From Paracamarosporium sp. OC-R06-R3 (taxonomy: Eukaryota > Ascomycota > Dothideomycetes > Pleosporales > Didymosphaeriaceae), in NCBI GenBank assembly GCA_019828545.1, contig JACVRA010000015.1:1-31675 (forward strand): 31,675 nucleotides of DNA, in the 5' to 3' direction. The position numbers were made by a program, and so were the translations under genes. How positions within the stretch are numbered: the first letter of the stretch is position 1; each line of letters begins with the position of its first letter. Positions 10,345 to 20,515 of this stretch are shown here, one piece after another. The notes below the pieces were generated by a model. The model saw nothing but the letters and a program-made list of their open reading frames with translations. It was not told the origin of the DNA and searched no databases.

Positions 10345-11372
10345 CTACTCCAAGAAATCGCCCCCAGTCTCCTTAAGAATCATCTCATATTCAGGCTTGA
10401 ATTGAGTAAACAACACCGCCGGGGTACCCCCTCTCTCCTTAGTATACGCTGCCTCTACTTCTCCCACATATCTCTTCTTCGCTCCATTTGCCGCAGCTGC
10501 CTCAGCTAGGAGTTGAGTCTGACAAGCCCGTTCAAGTGCAATGAACTTCCCAGCAGCTTCATCCACCGTGCCACCACAAGTAAGAATCCTGTTGTCAAAT
10601 CAGCCACTCGTTTCGTAATACCCGAGCCGTCCCCGGTAAAACTCACCCATGATTCTGCAAGATAATGTTCGTATTTTTCGGCCCCAACGCCCTCGCAATA
10701 TTCTCACCTTCCTCTTTCGCCAACACCACTCCGCCAAATCCCTCATACACAGACAAATCGTCGTAGAAGTAACACGCATCTTGTGTTAAGTTCTCAATCG
10801 GCCTCCCAAAAATAGACCAGGCTCGCCCATACGGCGTGTGCGTGTGACACGCAGCATTGATATCTGGCCTCGCTTTGTGCAGTGCAGCGTGGATCAGGAA
10901 TCCTGCTGTGTTGACTTTGTGCAGAGTTTCCATTTGCGCTTCACCCTCTTCATTCACGAGGATGAGGTCGCTTGCTTTGATCATGCCAAAGTGCATGCTG
11001 TATGGGTCTGTACAGCAGCATGAGATTAGTCACAACTAGCCTGTGCTTGTAGGAGGGGTGAAGCTCACTGATCCAGAAGCAATTCGGTCGGACGGGATCC
11101 CGCAGACTGATGTGCCCGCCCGCACCATCCGCGAAGCCTAATTTCGCGAATACGCGAAACGCTCCTGCCATATGCTCTTTGGCCCATTTGCGTTCGGTGT
11201 GCTTGTTGGTAAATGTAGGTATCGCATCTGACCAGAGATTATTTGAAACTGGTTTGTTCGTCTTGGATGTTTTATTCGGCTGACTTGATAGTAAGAGGGT
11301 GCCATTTGGCTGGGTAGGAGTTTCAGTGGCTGTTGTTGTTGAAGGCATGGCTACGTTGTTGCTGTTTGGCAA
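10345..11372 (-). CDS. Class II aldolase/adducin-domain protein
   Basis: Three exons (11372-11069, 11007-10647, 10588-10345) give 302 residues. A poorly conserved, Thr/Asn-rich N-terminus of about 45 residues precedes the domain. GAGGHISLRDP marks the N-terminal part of the fold. The zinc site is visible as HTHTPYG (H156, H158) and QNHG (H221), so metal binding looks intact. Bacterial members cleave or form C-C bonds of sugar phosphates and 2-keto-4-hydroxy acids, or decarboxylate; most fungal members are uncharacterised. The N-terminus could start 8 codons later at a second Met. It shares a 407-bp divergent promoter, with two CGG-N6-CCG sites, with the 2-hydroxyacid dehydrogenase. A lyase or decarboxylase role in the pathway is inferred. 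Confidence 0.9.
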
Positions 11373-11549
11373 TGCTCCAGAACTAATATTAAACTGATCA
11401 CGGTCAACTACGTAGTTATCGGCAACGCGTAGGCGTACACTGACGAATGCTCTTAGTATTAGGGAAGTTGCCCGCCCTTCTCCGGTAGCGGTGGTATAGC
11501 CCGCATCAAAGGTGGCGGTTTGCCGACGCAGGACTCATTATCGCGTTGG

Positions 11550-11561
11550 CGGCTTGGACCG
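11550..11561. promoter_or_regulatory. CGG-N6-CCG palindrome (aldolase/dehydrogenase promoter, site 1)
   Basis: The sequence is CGG CTTGGA CCG, 178 bp upstream of the aldolase ATG and about 220 bp upstream of the dehydrogenase ATG. Confidence 0.6.
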
Positions 11562-11590
11562 ATTATGTGCGTGTGTGACTGTGGGGAATG

Positions 11591-11602
11591 CGGAATGGTC
11601 CG
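11591..11602. promoter_or_regulatory. CGG-N6-CCG palindrome (aldolase/dehydrogenase promoter, site 2)
   Basis: The sequence is CGG AATGGT CCG. It starts 41 bp after the previous site, about four helical turns, which would place both on the same DNA face. Confidence 0.6.
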
Positions 11603-11779
11603 ATAATGAGTTCAGCGGGGCTAGATGCCGGCGTGCTGCGGGCTACACGTTGCCGGATACACTGAATGTAACATCACTCAAAATATATAGCATAAACGGG
11701 ATTATTATGAAGAGCTTGCTTGTATCTCTGTTTCTTGATAACTGTAGCAGATCGCGAAGTCCTGATTAACCATCCGAAA

Positions 11780-12905
11780 ATGCCAGCAGCACAAGAAAGA
11801 AAACCCAAGATCCTTTGTTTCGGCCCAATAACATGGACCGATCCCAAAGTCCTCGAAGAATTCCAATCAACATTCGACGTGCACGTAAGACTACTTCCTA
11901 CCTTTTCTTCAAGCGAGCTTAAGAGCCACCCAGTGTATTCAACCCACCGACCGTGCTGGAACCGTCGCAACAGTGACATCAACCGCCCAATCTCACGGCC
12001 CCTTTTACGCCGCCATAATCGGCATGAAAAACGGAGGCTATGAACGCTTCGACGCCGAGCTTTTCGGCCCACTTCTCCCCTCCTTGAAAATCGTAGCTTG
12101 CGTCAATGCTGGCTACAACGAGTTCGACTTGGACTGGTTCACTGAGAGAAGGGTTTGCGTAACGAACACACAGGACGCAGTGGCAGAGCCGACAGCTGAT
12201 ATGACCATCATGCTTATACTAAATACTTTGCGTGATTACTCAACGTTCGAACGGAATGTGAAGACCGGCGGCTGGAAAGGCGATGTCGCGTCGCCGCCGA
12301 AAGACCCACACGGACTGACTCTAGGTATTATTGGTATGGGGAAGATTGGGAAGCATGTGGCGCGTAAAGCACAGGTCTTTGGCATGAAAGTACAGTATTA
12401 CAACCGACGGCAGATTCCGGCGAAGGAAGAAGCAGCGCTAGGCGTCACGTATGCCGCATTCCAAGATCTACTCAAAACGTCAGATGTTGTGTGCATCAAC
12501 TGTCCGTTGAATGAAGAGACTAGGGGTATGATTGGAGAGAAAGAAATTGATGCTATGAAAGAAGGCGTGTTCTTGATAAACACAGGGCGTGGCGCTGTGG
12601 TGGATGAGAAGGCGCTGATTAAGGCGTTGTGGGCCGGGAAGATTGAACGGGCAGGGTTGGACGTGTTTGACAATGAGCCGAAGATCAAGTACGTCGCGTG
12701 TTATGCCTGTTATGCCAAAAAACATTACTGATTGTATTGCAGTCCCTTCTTTAGAGCGAATGAGCGATGTACTGTTCAGCCACACATGGGCTCATTCACG
12801 GATGTGGCGTGGAAGAATGCGTATCATGAATGTTTGAGGAATATCTTGGGACTGTATATGGAGGGTAAGCCGGTATCTCCGGTGAACAGTGTTTTGTACG
12901 AGTAG
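11780..12905 (+). CDS. D-isomer-specific 2-hydroxyacid dehydrogenase
   Basis: Three exons (11780-11884, 11934-12688, 12743-12905) encode 340 residues, usual for the family. The Rossmann motif GMGKIG is at 169-174. The catalytic triad is visible: Arg254 in NTGRGAVVDE, Glu283 in DNEP and His301 in QPHMGS. These enzymes reduce 2-keto acids such as glyoxylate or hydroxypyruvate to D-2-hydroxy acids with NAD(P)H, or run in reverse. No organelle signal is seen, so it is probably cytosolic. Intron 2 closes the DNEPKIN-P junction and opens the exon that carries the catalytic His. It diverges from the aldolase and shares that promoter. With the FMN oxidase, the cluster holds both expected stereochemical classes of 2-hydroxyacid enzyme. 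Confidence 0.93.
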
Positions 12906-13198
12906 CAATATATTATAGTACTATTAGGGAAGACATAGGCTTTTAACATGTCACCTACATGAGCCATTCGTGCTCCATTCATCATGGTTTCTTGTTTGAT
13001 CATGGTAACCTAAAGATGGAGGACGTATAATTGGTTACAGTCCATGGACTTAATATTACTATATCAGGGCAAGATTGTACTCAGCGAACTTTGATCTCCG
13101 CGCGTCAAAATATTAATACTGCCTGCGAAATTATTGGCTCGGAAAATCATGGCTGATAGGGATGTGTCATCTTGATATCGCAATGGCAATTTCCAATA
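12906..13198. other. Spacer between dehydrogenase and transposon
   Basis: The stretch is moderately AT-rich and holds no gene. It ends in the TA (13197-13198) that was duplicated when the transposon inserted. Confidence 0.5.
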
Positions 13199-13243
13199 AC
13201 GTACTTGGTAAGCGAGCGCGCCGGACAAGCGAGCGCGCCACCC
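13199..13243 (+). repeat. Left terminal inverted repeat of Fot1-like element
   Basis: It begins ACGTACTTGG and contains the 13-bp motif twice (13210-13222 and 13227-13239). It pairs with 15005-15049 at 43 of 45 positions. Confidence 0.92.
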
Positions 13244-13318
13244 TATAGACTTTTGCACCTCTGGAGCGATCTATCTCAACAACATAATAAGATAATAGAA
13301 TACAGATGCTATACTAAA

Positions 13319-14968
13319 TTAAGATAGATCTCTAGTATCCTTCTTACATGTTTACGAGTTATGGCCAGTCTCCTCACAGAGCCTACAGCGCGCAGAAGCC
13401 TGCCGACTAGTACCTAATTACGCCTTACCTTAACGCGTTTCTCCCTCAAGCTACTGCTTAACCTCCTTTTAAGCAATAATTTCCTCTGCCTTTGCCTTTA
13501 TTAAGGTGCCTTGCTGCTAAATTCGCTTCTTTTTATACTTTCTACGCATTATGGCAGCCTTATTTGCTTTCTTAAGGCTCTTAATCTAATCGCGTATTAA
13601 CGCTATCTCGTGCATCACTATTATAGAGCCTTTCTCAAGCTAATTAAGCCTCTTAATAATGGAAGTAGGTAATAAGCTCTAATGCCTCTGTATCCTCTCA
13701 CGTATTAACGTTAATTAAGCCTCTAGCTCACGCGCGTTGCTTGGTGTTCAAGCTTCCCAGAGCGTAGTCTCTAGCGCAGGCGGCGTTGGCATACAAAGCT
13801 TTACATCAAGCTTTGATATCACCCTATCAGGATCATATAGTACTAGGCCAGCGCCTTAAAAGCTTGCGCAGATATTCTCCTTTGTAATAGACTACTTGTA
13901 GGCTGCGTAGAAGGCTAGTAGGAACTCTAGCTTAGTAATGTAGTTAATGTAATTGCAAATCAGCCCCTCAATCTGGCGGCTATATACGCACTTCAACGGC
14001 AAGAAGCAGCCTACGTTAAGTAGCTGTAGGAGGTACAACAAATATAGCAGTATACAGAGAGTATAGATATTGTTCTCCTTACAGAGTACTTGAAATTCGA
14101 GTAAGTTATAGCTCTCATAGCTATTAAGTATAAGCAGCTGGCGTACGCCTACTCTACGCTCTACTATATGCTTAATAAAGTACCTTAGCTACTCTACTCT
14201 AAGCTTATTTGTTGTCTAGCTATTATCACTAACTGCGAAAGCCTAGTCGTATGGTATATTATTATCCTTATACTAGGCAGAGAGGTGGTACTGGCCAGTA
14301 AAGATAATAAAGGGTAGGATTGCCTAGCCAGCAGCATTAATTCTATAAATAGCTATAACCCACTTACGATTGCCTGGCTGTACTGCTTTTGGTCTGCCTC
14401 ATTGCTCTAAGCCTATAACAACAAGCTGAGCTAATATCCTGCCTATTATAAAGCTAGTCTCGTTGAAGTTAAAGGTATCCTTATCGTAGATTCTATAGGT
14501 AGCTTTTGTGTACGCTATAAGGTCAAACTAGGCTTTAATTGTCTCAGGATCCTTACATAGAGCTCTCTGTTGATCGTACGGTTGATTAAAACGTGTAGTA
14601 AGGCTGTCTATTTGTTTAATAAAGTTGCGTGGCTACTTCTTACCCACCTGGCCAGCGCCGCACTTAGTAAGTAGTCTATTTGCCATATCTTAAACAGCAC
14701 CTAGGGTAGGCAGAAACCCTCGCAAATCTAGGTTAAGTATATACCTAGTAATCACCTCCTCTTCTAGCTTAGTAAGCTTCTTTGAATTAGGCTTACAATC
14801 ACGTCGCGTAGCAATTCTAGTGCGTCGTCAATTTATTGTTCGTCGAGAGACCTTATACGTAGAAGCAGCACATCTCTCACTCTGAATTTAATTGCGATTA
14901 AGAGTAGAGATAGCTAGGATAATATCTGCTTCGTTGTAGGGCGATTAGGTAATAGGTGGTTGAGCCAT
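13319..14968 (-). pseudogene. Fot1/pogo DDE transposase pseudogene
   Basis: From an ATG at 14968 to a stop at 13319 the minus strand keeps one frame for 550 codons with no frameshift, but many internal stops are present. Most are TAG where tryptophan is expected, with some TAA and TGA, the pattern RIP produces. The frame still shows a DDE_1-type core: KWVIAIYRINAAG followed by AILPFIIFTGQYHLSA, then RRLLILNSYESYN, then CKENNIYTLY. Several of these positions are changed from what the family usually has. The C-terminus has a Cys-containing RCRLCEETGHN segment like the zinc-knuckle tails of Fot1 relatives. The protein cannot be made, so the element can move only if a working copy elsewhere supplies transposase. 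Confidence 0.9.
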
Positions 14969-15004
14969 TGTTGTTGATAGATGACGCGTCGCGATAAGCT
15001 CATG

Positions 15005-15049
15005 GGGTGGCGCGCTCGCTTGTCCGGCGCGCTCGCTTGCCAGGTACGT
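15005..15049 (-). repeat. Right terminal inverted repeat of Fot1-like element
   Basis: This is the reverse complement of the left repeat with two differences, where it retains C and the left copy has T. It ends in GTACGT just before the TA duplication. Confidence 0.92.
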
Positions 15050-15267
15050 TATCGCAAAGATCAATTCAAGTTAATCCATCTCAAATGTTACGCACCGGGT
15101 CTATACCAAGAATATTCACTCATTTTCAATCCTTTTCGGTATAGTTCAACCCGATCACCCCGTGAGTACAATAAAATATACTACCAATAGGCCCTTTATC
15201 TCACAGCCCACATTCATTTGATTTATATCGTTATCACCTCGGCGGGATTCAAAAAGGTAGCCTCCTA

Positions 15268-16944
15268 CTAGTTTGAGTTCTCCATCTCAAGCTCACGCTC
15301 AGCCTTAGTCGTGAAACTAGGCAACCAACGAGAAATGATCGGCAGCGCAAGGGCAAGACAGATATCTGCACCTAGAAAAGCCGAAACGACAGCAAATCCT
15401 TTCGTATACTTGGGTGCATCAGAGCTCGGCCAGAGATAGCTGCCATAGATCGACGATATGCTGCCAATGCAATTGACCATGGCGATGATGACAGCTCGTT
15501 TCTCTGCTGGTTTGGACATGGTTTCGGAAGCCCAGTTGAGGATTAGGGGAAGGGTTGTGTAGAGACCGCCTATATAGAAACACAAGAAAACGTAGCGGAC
15601 GATGTCGTGCTGTGTTGAAACATTGATGATTGCGCTGATGAAGGCAGTGCTGAGGCCGCCGACAATAAAGTATTGGCGATTCCCTGTGCGGTCCGAGAGG
15701 TATGGAAAAACAAGAAGGAAGCAAATTCCTACCTAAAAGTTGTGAATATTTTAAAAAAAAACACGTATTGGGAAAGACAGTGAAACTTACAGCCCATATC
15801 GGTACCGTCATCCATTGTTTCTGTACACCTTCGTAACCCATGCTGCCGAGCACTGTTGGAATGAAGTAGCTCACAGACGTAGCCCCGTTCTGCATCTGGA
15901 ACAAGATAATGAACAGATACGCACGAACGTCAACCAAAGCTGCTTTGAAACTTTCAAGGGCCGTCAGTTTTCGCTTAGGCACAACCGTCTCCGCTCTGTC
16001 GTGCATGATGCGAACTACAGCAAGTAATCTCTCTTTCTCAGAGAAACGTTTGCTCTTAAGATGTGGGTAGTCCAGAAGCACGAACCAAGCGATGATCGCA
16101 ACGGCGATAGTTACTATGCCTTCGATGAGGAACAGCCATCTCCATCCACGGCGCCCGTTCGTGCCCTCGAGGCCAGATATAACCGCCCCGGAAATCAGAC
16201 CAGACGCAGCACCAGAAACGCAAAGAGCGGTATAGAAAAAGCACCATCTTTTTCCTGTAGTATGTTAGCATGTTCTGAAAGAGAGATTAGGGCGGGAAGC
16301 TGACCAATTTCGGCTTTCTTGTACCAACACGTAAATATGTACAGAACACCTGGGAAAAAACCTGCCTCGATGATACCCAAGAAAAAGCGGCACACAAGCA
16401 TGTGCTGATATGTATCCACTTCAGACATGACACACACAACGGCGCCCCAGATGATCATCAGAGCAGGAAGGTAATACGAGGGTCGGACCCTGCTCAAGAT
16501 CAAGTTGGACGGAATCTCCCAAAAGCAATACGCGATGAAGAAGATGGATACAATCATGGAATAGTCTGTATCAGAGAGACCAATGTCATCTCCCATGCCT
16601 GCCGCTTGTGCGTTCGCCTAAACATCGTGTTAGGTCTGGCTTATCGGAACTCAGAGACGACGTACGATATTGCTTCTATCAATATATGCTAGGATACACA
16701 TGAGCCATAGCATTGGTAGGAAGAAGATATCGACCTTCCGCAGCAGCTTCTTCTCATCCGGTCCGCCTGGCTGGTATTGGTCGTAGGCTTCGCGGAGTGC
16801 AGGATCACCAATGGCACTGGGGCTATCCATGGGCTTGTCGATGACCTGGCCAACATCAAAGTCGGAGGACATAGGATCAATGGCATGAGAAACATGCTTG
16901 CTGCCGTCTTTGATGTCGGTTGGGAGTGGTTGTTGTGCAGACAT
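15268..16944 (-). CDS. MFS transporter, allantoate permease (ACS) type
   Basis: Four exons (16944-16666, 16617-16305, 16254-15791, 15732-15268) encode 506 residues. A hydrophilic N-terminus of about 70 residues leads to the first membrane segment, LPMLWLMCILAYIDRSNI. The motifs DRSNIANAQAAGM, WEIPSNLILSRVRPS, CRFFLGIIEAGFFPGVLY and WYKKAEIGKRWCFFY are characteristic of the fungal anion:cation symporter family (TC 2.A.1.14), which moves allantoate, nicotinate, pantothenate and similar carboxylates with protons. About 12 membrane segments are expected. Intron 2 has a GTCAGC donor and TGCTAAC branch. It is transcribed away from the Zn2Cys6 gene, and their shared promoter carries two CGG-N6-CCG sites. 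It probably imports the pathway substrate, likely an organic anion. Confidence 0.92.
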
Positions 16945-17132
16945 AGCTTCTGATTGGTAGTACCCAAAGACTGTAGAGGAAAGATCCGTTGCTATTCAAC
17001 GTTACAGGCTCTTAATCCGCAACTGTGGAACATTAGAGCATCGAAGACATTCTGTATATGCATCATGTATGGTTTGTTATCGCGACCAATATCGCGAGCA
17101 AGCTACGGAATGGGGTCGAAGCTCGTGGTTGT

Positions 17133-17144
17133 CGGGATGATCCG
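17133..17144. promoter_or_regulatory. CGG-N6-CCG palindrome (MFS/regulator promoter, site 1)
   Basis: The sequence is CGG GATGAT CCG, about 190 bp upstream of the MFS ATG. Confidence 0.6.
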
Positions 17145-17267
17145 CAAACATTGTAGCGGGGTACTACACGTCGGAACTGAAGCCGATGTCTTGATGCGAG
17201 CTAAATACATGGGGGTGTTAGACCGGCTGGGGAGCGTGTCTGATGTCGATCTATCTGGGGTTTCTGC

Positions 17268-17279
17268 CGGCTGTCACCG
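17268..17279. promoter_or_regulatory. CGG-N6-CCG palindrome (MFS/regulator promoter, site 2)
   Basis: The sequence is CGG CTGTCA CCG, about 280 bp upstream of the regulator ATG and the closer of the two to that gene; it would support autoregulation. Confidence 0.6.
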
Positions 17280-17555
17280 CTTCCTAGCTCGTCAAGCCCC
17301 TCTTATCTTATCTTCCACGGGTCTTCCCTTGACAACTCCCTCTAACAATTGGCGCAGCTGTTACTCTCTTATCTTCAAACCTAAGATGTCGGGTAAATGC
17401 TTCCAAGAAAGCCTGCAGGTCTGGGGCATGGCGTTCGCATCGTTCCGCTATGCATCCCACGTGCAGTGCTGTGGTACCTCCCGCGACGTCCCGCCTGGAG
17501 TGTCACATCTTTGAAGCTCTGTCGATTCATCGCATCTAATCTCGCACGTACCGTC

Positions 17556-19582
17556 ATGTCCGAATCAGCTCAGTCCGCTGTGGAGTCCCCGAGTCAGTCG
17601 CCGCCACGAGGCAGCAGCGTGCGACGTCGACCACGCGTCTCGCATGCTTGCATGGCATGCCAACAACGCAAACAAAAGGTATGATGCACAGATCACGCAT
17701 ATCTACTGTGTCTTATACCCTGACGCTGACAAAAGCTCAGTGTGATGGCCAGACGCCTGCCTGTCGAAACTGCTTGCGCGCAAAACGCGCCTGTGTCAGT
17801 CAGGATCCGGCTACCAAACGCCGTCATCCGCGCGGGTACCTGGAGTCCTTGGAACAGCATAATGAGTCCCTCGAGCGTCACGTGGCATTTTTGGAGACTA
17901 CGATGCGTCAGATGCAGCCGGCCATCAATGTCGATACCCTCACGAACACCAGTTGTACCGTCGACGTCTCGAGTAGTGGCGGTACAGGTATCGATAGTGG
18001 CGTGGTGGACGACTATTCTAAAGTCGAGCTCCTCTGCCTACAATCAGGCGGAGAGCCTCACTACTTTGGTGCATCTTCAGCATACTCATTCAGCAAGCTT
18101 TTCTCTGCAACACTGCGAGCTTGGAGAAGCCAGGCACCAGGCCTCAGTATGAGCGGCGTCGCCTCTTCTGCGGAGCAAAGCCGTACACGCGCACCGCCAG
18201 CGCCCCTGCCTGACCCGTCGCTTGTCACAATGCTCACTGCATCGTACTTTGACCAAGTTCATCCACAGTTTCCTTTCTTACACAGACCGACATATTCTGA
18301 ATGGGAAGACAACGTGCTAGCTGCGCGTGCCAATGACCTATCACCAGACCCTACCCAATTGTTCTTCGTATATGTAGTTGCCGCCGTGGGCGCCTTGACC
18401 ACTCCCTTGGCTGGTGAAACTCTTCCGGAAGGCTTATATGCATCTGCAGAAACACTTTTCGAGCAAGTCATGAAGCTCAACTCGGTGCGATCAATACAAG
18501 CCATTCTTTGCTGCGCAATGTATTCAATCCGATCTCCCGTCGGAGTGTCCGTCTGGACGCTCTCGGGCCTTGCTTTGCGCCAGTGCATTGAACTGGGACT
18601 GCATCGTAGAATCCAATGGTCGAAGGTGGACTCTGATATTCTTAAGACTCAGGTGCGTAGGAGGGTTTTTTGGTGTGCATACAATCTTGACCGAGCGGCT
18701 GCTTTGACCCTAGGCCGCCCCGTCGGCATAGCGGACTGTGACATTGATGTCGAATTGCCTTTAGATGTCAACGACGAGTTCATCACTCCAACAGGTCTCA
18801 CATCTGAGCCACGGGCTTCTCCAGCAGACCCACCATCTACACTCTCAGCTGCTATACATACTATCCGTCTGAGGCAATTACTTGCTCGCATTCAAGCTGT
18901 CATGTATCCTCAGACAGGCCATGAACCGCCCACGGATCCTGTTTTCGCTCGAAGTTTCCATCATGAGCTTGATGAGTGGTTGAGCACTGCTCCAAAACAA
19001 CTGGCCTCCAATCGAGCACACAATAATGCTTTCAGCTCACCGGAGTGGTTTCAAATCATGCATTGGCACTCGATATTGCTTCTGTATCGCTACCAACTTG
19101 TCAAAAGACCTACAGGTCTTCCGGCGCCGCCTTCAGTGCTACTCGAATGTGCCAACGCTGCAGCGTCTATTTGTGCCGCTTATCGACAGTTGTATCTGAA
19201 CCAAAGACTGAATGATACCTGGGGAGCTCTCCATGTCCTGTTCCTTGGAGGTGTCACGTTTCTACACTGCTTGTGGACCAGTGTCGAGGTCAGGACATCA
19301 TACAGACTAGACAAGGTCTCTTCGACTTGCACAAGCTGTATTATCGTACTGGCCATAATGGCAGAGCGTTGGACTGCTGTCCAGCCATATCGCGATGCCT
19401 TCGACATGCTCTCAAATGCAACCCAATCTATGCTTGCTGAAACAGCATCGAACCCAGCCAACACTGCGATGCCAGTTCTGTCGTCTCACGGTCAGGATCA
19501 GTTCCTCGGATACTTGTCTTCCATGTCTGAGATTGGCATGTGTCCATCAGTGGAGCAGTTACTGGAGGGAATGCTTGAATGA
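17556..19582 (+). CDS. Zn2Cys6 transcription factor, likely cluster regulator
   Basis: Two exons (17556-17678, 17741-19582) encode 654 residues. The binuclear zinc cluster is perfect, C-x2-C-x6-C-x6-C-x2-C-x6-C, with Cys32, 35, 42, 49, 52 and 59; the intron falls between Lys41 and Cys42. Basic residues precede it (RRRPR). A short linker (KRRHPRGY) leads to a heptad-like stretch LESLEQHNESLERHVAFLE that should form the dimerising coiled coil. The middle region, with YFDQVHPQFPFLHRPTYSEW, is the fungal-specific transcription factor domain. A dimer of this kind would read inverted CGG triplets, and CGG-N6-CCG sites occur upstream of every cluster gene including this one. N6 spacing is that of yeast Ppr1 and Aspergillus UaY. 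The inducer is unknown. The gene ends 58 bp from the RidA gene end. Confidence 0.93.
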
Positions 19583-19640
19583 AGCAAGGAATTTATTTCA
19601 TTCAGATGTCTCTAGTGGGCGAGCAGTGTGGGCTATTGCT

Positions 19641-20142
19641 CTACAAAGCAGCTATGCAATCGATCTCGACATCTGTGCCTCTTGCCAACGATGCTACTCC
19701 AATACATGCTCTGGCCTACGAATTCACATCAGAAATGATAATCAATTTGCAGTATGAACAAAACTTACAGGCTTCGGATCCGACGAGAAGAATTTAATGT
19801 ATGCCCCGTTTAGAATGGCAACGTCGGCTATGTCCGTCACGTACACCGTCACTCTCAACACCTTCTCCTTCCCAGAACCTGCTGCCACGAGCACCTGTTC
19901 TAGATTCTTCAAAGCTTGCGTCTTTTTGTAACGTTAGTACCACAGATATCATGGACGATAGAACTGTAAAGACGCACCGTTCGATCCGCAATTGTACCTT
20001 CAGCAAATTCCTTTGTTACTGGATCTGTCCCGAGCGCGCCGGAACAGTACACGACACCATTGTGAATGACTGCTTGCGAGAGCGCTAGGAACTTTCCAGG
20101 GGCCTTATCAGTGGTAACGGCTTGACACGTGTAGGCTGCCAT
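19641..20142 (-). CDS. RidA/YjgF/UK114 family protein
   Basis: Three exons (20142-19978, 19921-19769, 19715-19641) encode 130 residues, the standard RidA size. Intron 1 has a TACTAAC branch point and intron 2 splits the signature before ARACIGVA. Family marks are SQAVIHNGVVYCSGALGTDP, NLEQVLVAAGS, VYVTDIADVAILN and the C-terminal PARACIGVASLARGTDVEIDC. The reactive-site Arg corresponds to R108. RidA proteins hydrolyse reactive enamines and imines released by PLP enzymes to ketones and ammonia. That fits its position: it is divergent from a PLP aminotransferase and shares its 373-bp promoter with two CGG-N6-CCG sites. The protein may detoxify or speed the turnover of an imine made in this pathway. 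No targeting signal was noted. Confidence 0.92.
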
Positions 20143-20305
20143 CGTTTGCTATCTTTGAGACTTGGTTCAATTACTTCTGTTTGAAGAGAGGTTTGCTAGG
20201 TATATTGGTGTATAAGTTATAGAGAGGAAAGACTTCTCCATCTCTTTTCTATGTATCTGCCACTAATATTTCCCCATCTCTGGGATCCTACTTGGGTTTC
20301 TTGTT

Positions 20306-20317
20306 CGGGCTGTTCCG
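20306..20317. promoter_or_regulatory. CGG-N6-CCG palindrome (RidA/aminotransferase promoter, site 1)
   Basis: The sequence is CGG GCTGTT CCG, flanked by T and A so it also fits TCGG-N6-CCGA, like the site at 8438. Confidence 0.65.
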
Positions 20318-20351
20318 ATTTTTCCATGCACGGACCAATACAGGTAGGATT

Positions 20352-20363
20352 CGGGTGGAGCCG
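20352..20363. promoter_or_regulatory. CGG-N6-CCG palindrome (RidA/aminotransferase promoter, site 2)
   Basis: The sequence is CGG GTGGAG CCG. It starts 46 bp after the first site and about 150 bp before the aminotransferase ATG. Confidence 0.6.
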
Positions 20364-20515
20364 TTGTAGCGAGGGGCATCGCGACGCTAACGAATCACGT
20401 TATACTCAAGTTGTAGACAAACTTTTGTTCGGTGTATATATCACAGAGTACCAGATCTATGCTAACACAATAAAAAACCATCGAACGTCGCGGTATCGAA
20501 ATCCTTAACATCAAC

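Larger units (their letters stand above)
11373..11779. promoter_or_regulatory. Divergent promoter, aldolase / 2-hydroxyacid dehydrogenase
   Basis: This 407-bp region serves two divergent genes. Two CGG-N6-CCG sites lie 41 bp apart at its centre, each within about 180-220 bp of both starts. A CGG-N11-CCG arrangement also occurs near 11640 but is not repeated elsewhere in the cluster. Confidence 0.6.
13199..15049 (-). mobile_element. RIP-inactivated Fot1/pogo-type DNA transposon
   Basis: The element is 1851 bp long and bounded by TA on both sides (13197-13198 and 15050-15051), the target duplication of Tc1/mariner-pogo elements. Terminal inverted repeats of 45 bp (13199-13243 and 15005-15049) differ at two positions, both C-to-T in the left copy. 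Each repeat contains two 13-bp copies of AAGCGAGCGCGCC at 17-bp spacing, likely transposase-binding sites. One damaged transposase gene fills the interior on the minus strand. The element lies between the convergent 3' ends of the dehydrogenase and MFS genes, so it breaks no cluster gene. Confidence 0.93.
16945..17555. promoter_or_regulatory. Divergent promoter, MFS carrier / Zn2Cys6 regulator
   Basis: This 611-bp region lies between two divergent starts. It holds two CGG-N6-CCG palindromes, so the regulator may control its own gene. A CGG-N8-CCG arrangement at 17172-17185 differs in spacing. An in-frame ATG at 17397 lies upstream of the regulator start chosen here; the residues between look non-conserved, so I treat that stretch as leader. 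Confidence 0.6.
20143..20515. promoter_or_regulatory. Divergent promoter, RidA / aminotransferase
   Basis: This 373-bp region between divergent starts holds two CGG-N6-CCG palindromes 46 bp apart, each 150-210 bp from both ATGs. Confidence 0.6.

Noticed and set aside
11636..11652. CGG-N11-CCG, a Gal4-like spacing
   Set aside because: It occurs once only and is expected by chance in GC-rich promoter DNA.
15050..15267. A possible gene piece after the transposon (a 69-codon frame from 14981)
   Set aside because: The frame begins inside the transposon end and runs into the spacer; it has no motif.
17172..17185. CGG-N8-CCG arrangement as a regulator site
   Set aside because: The spacing is not repeated in the other cluster promoters, unlike N6.
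17397..17555. An upstream in-frame ATG that would extend the Zn2Cys6 protein by 53 residues
   Set aside because: The extra residues look non-conserved and lie in the promoter zone; the ATG at 17556 gives a usual N-terminus about 30 residues before the zinc cluster.
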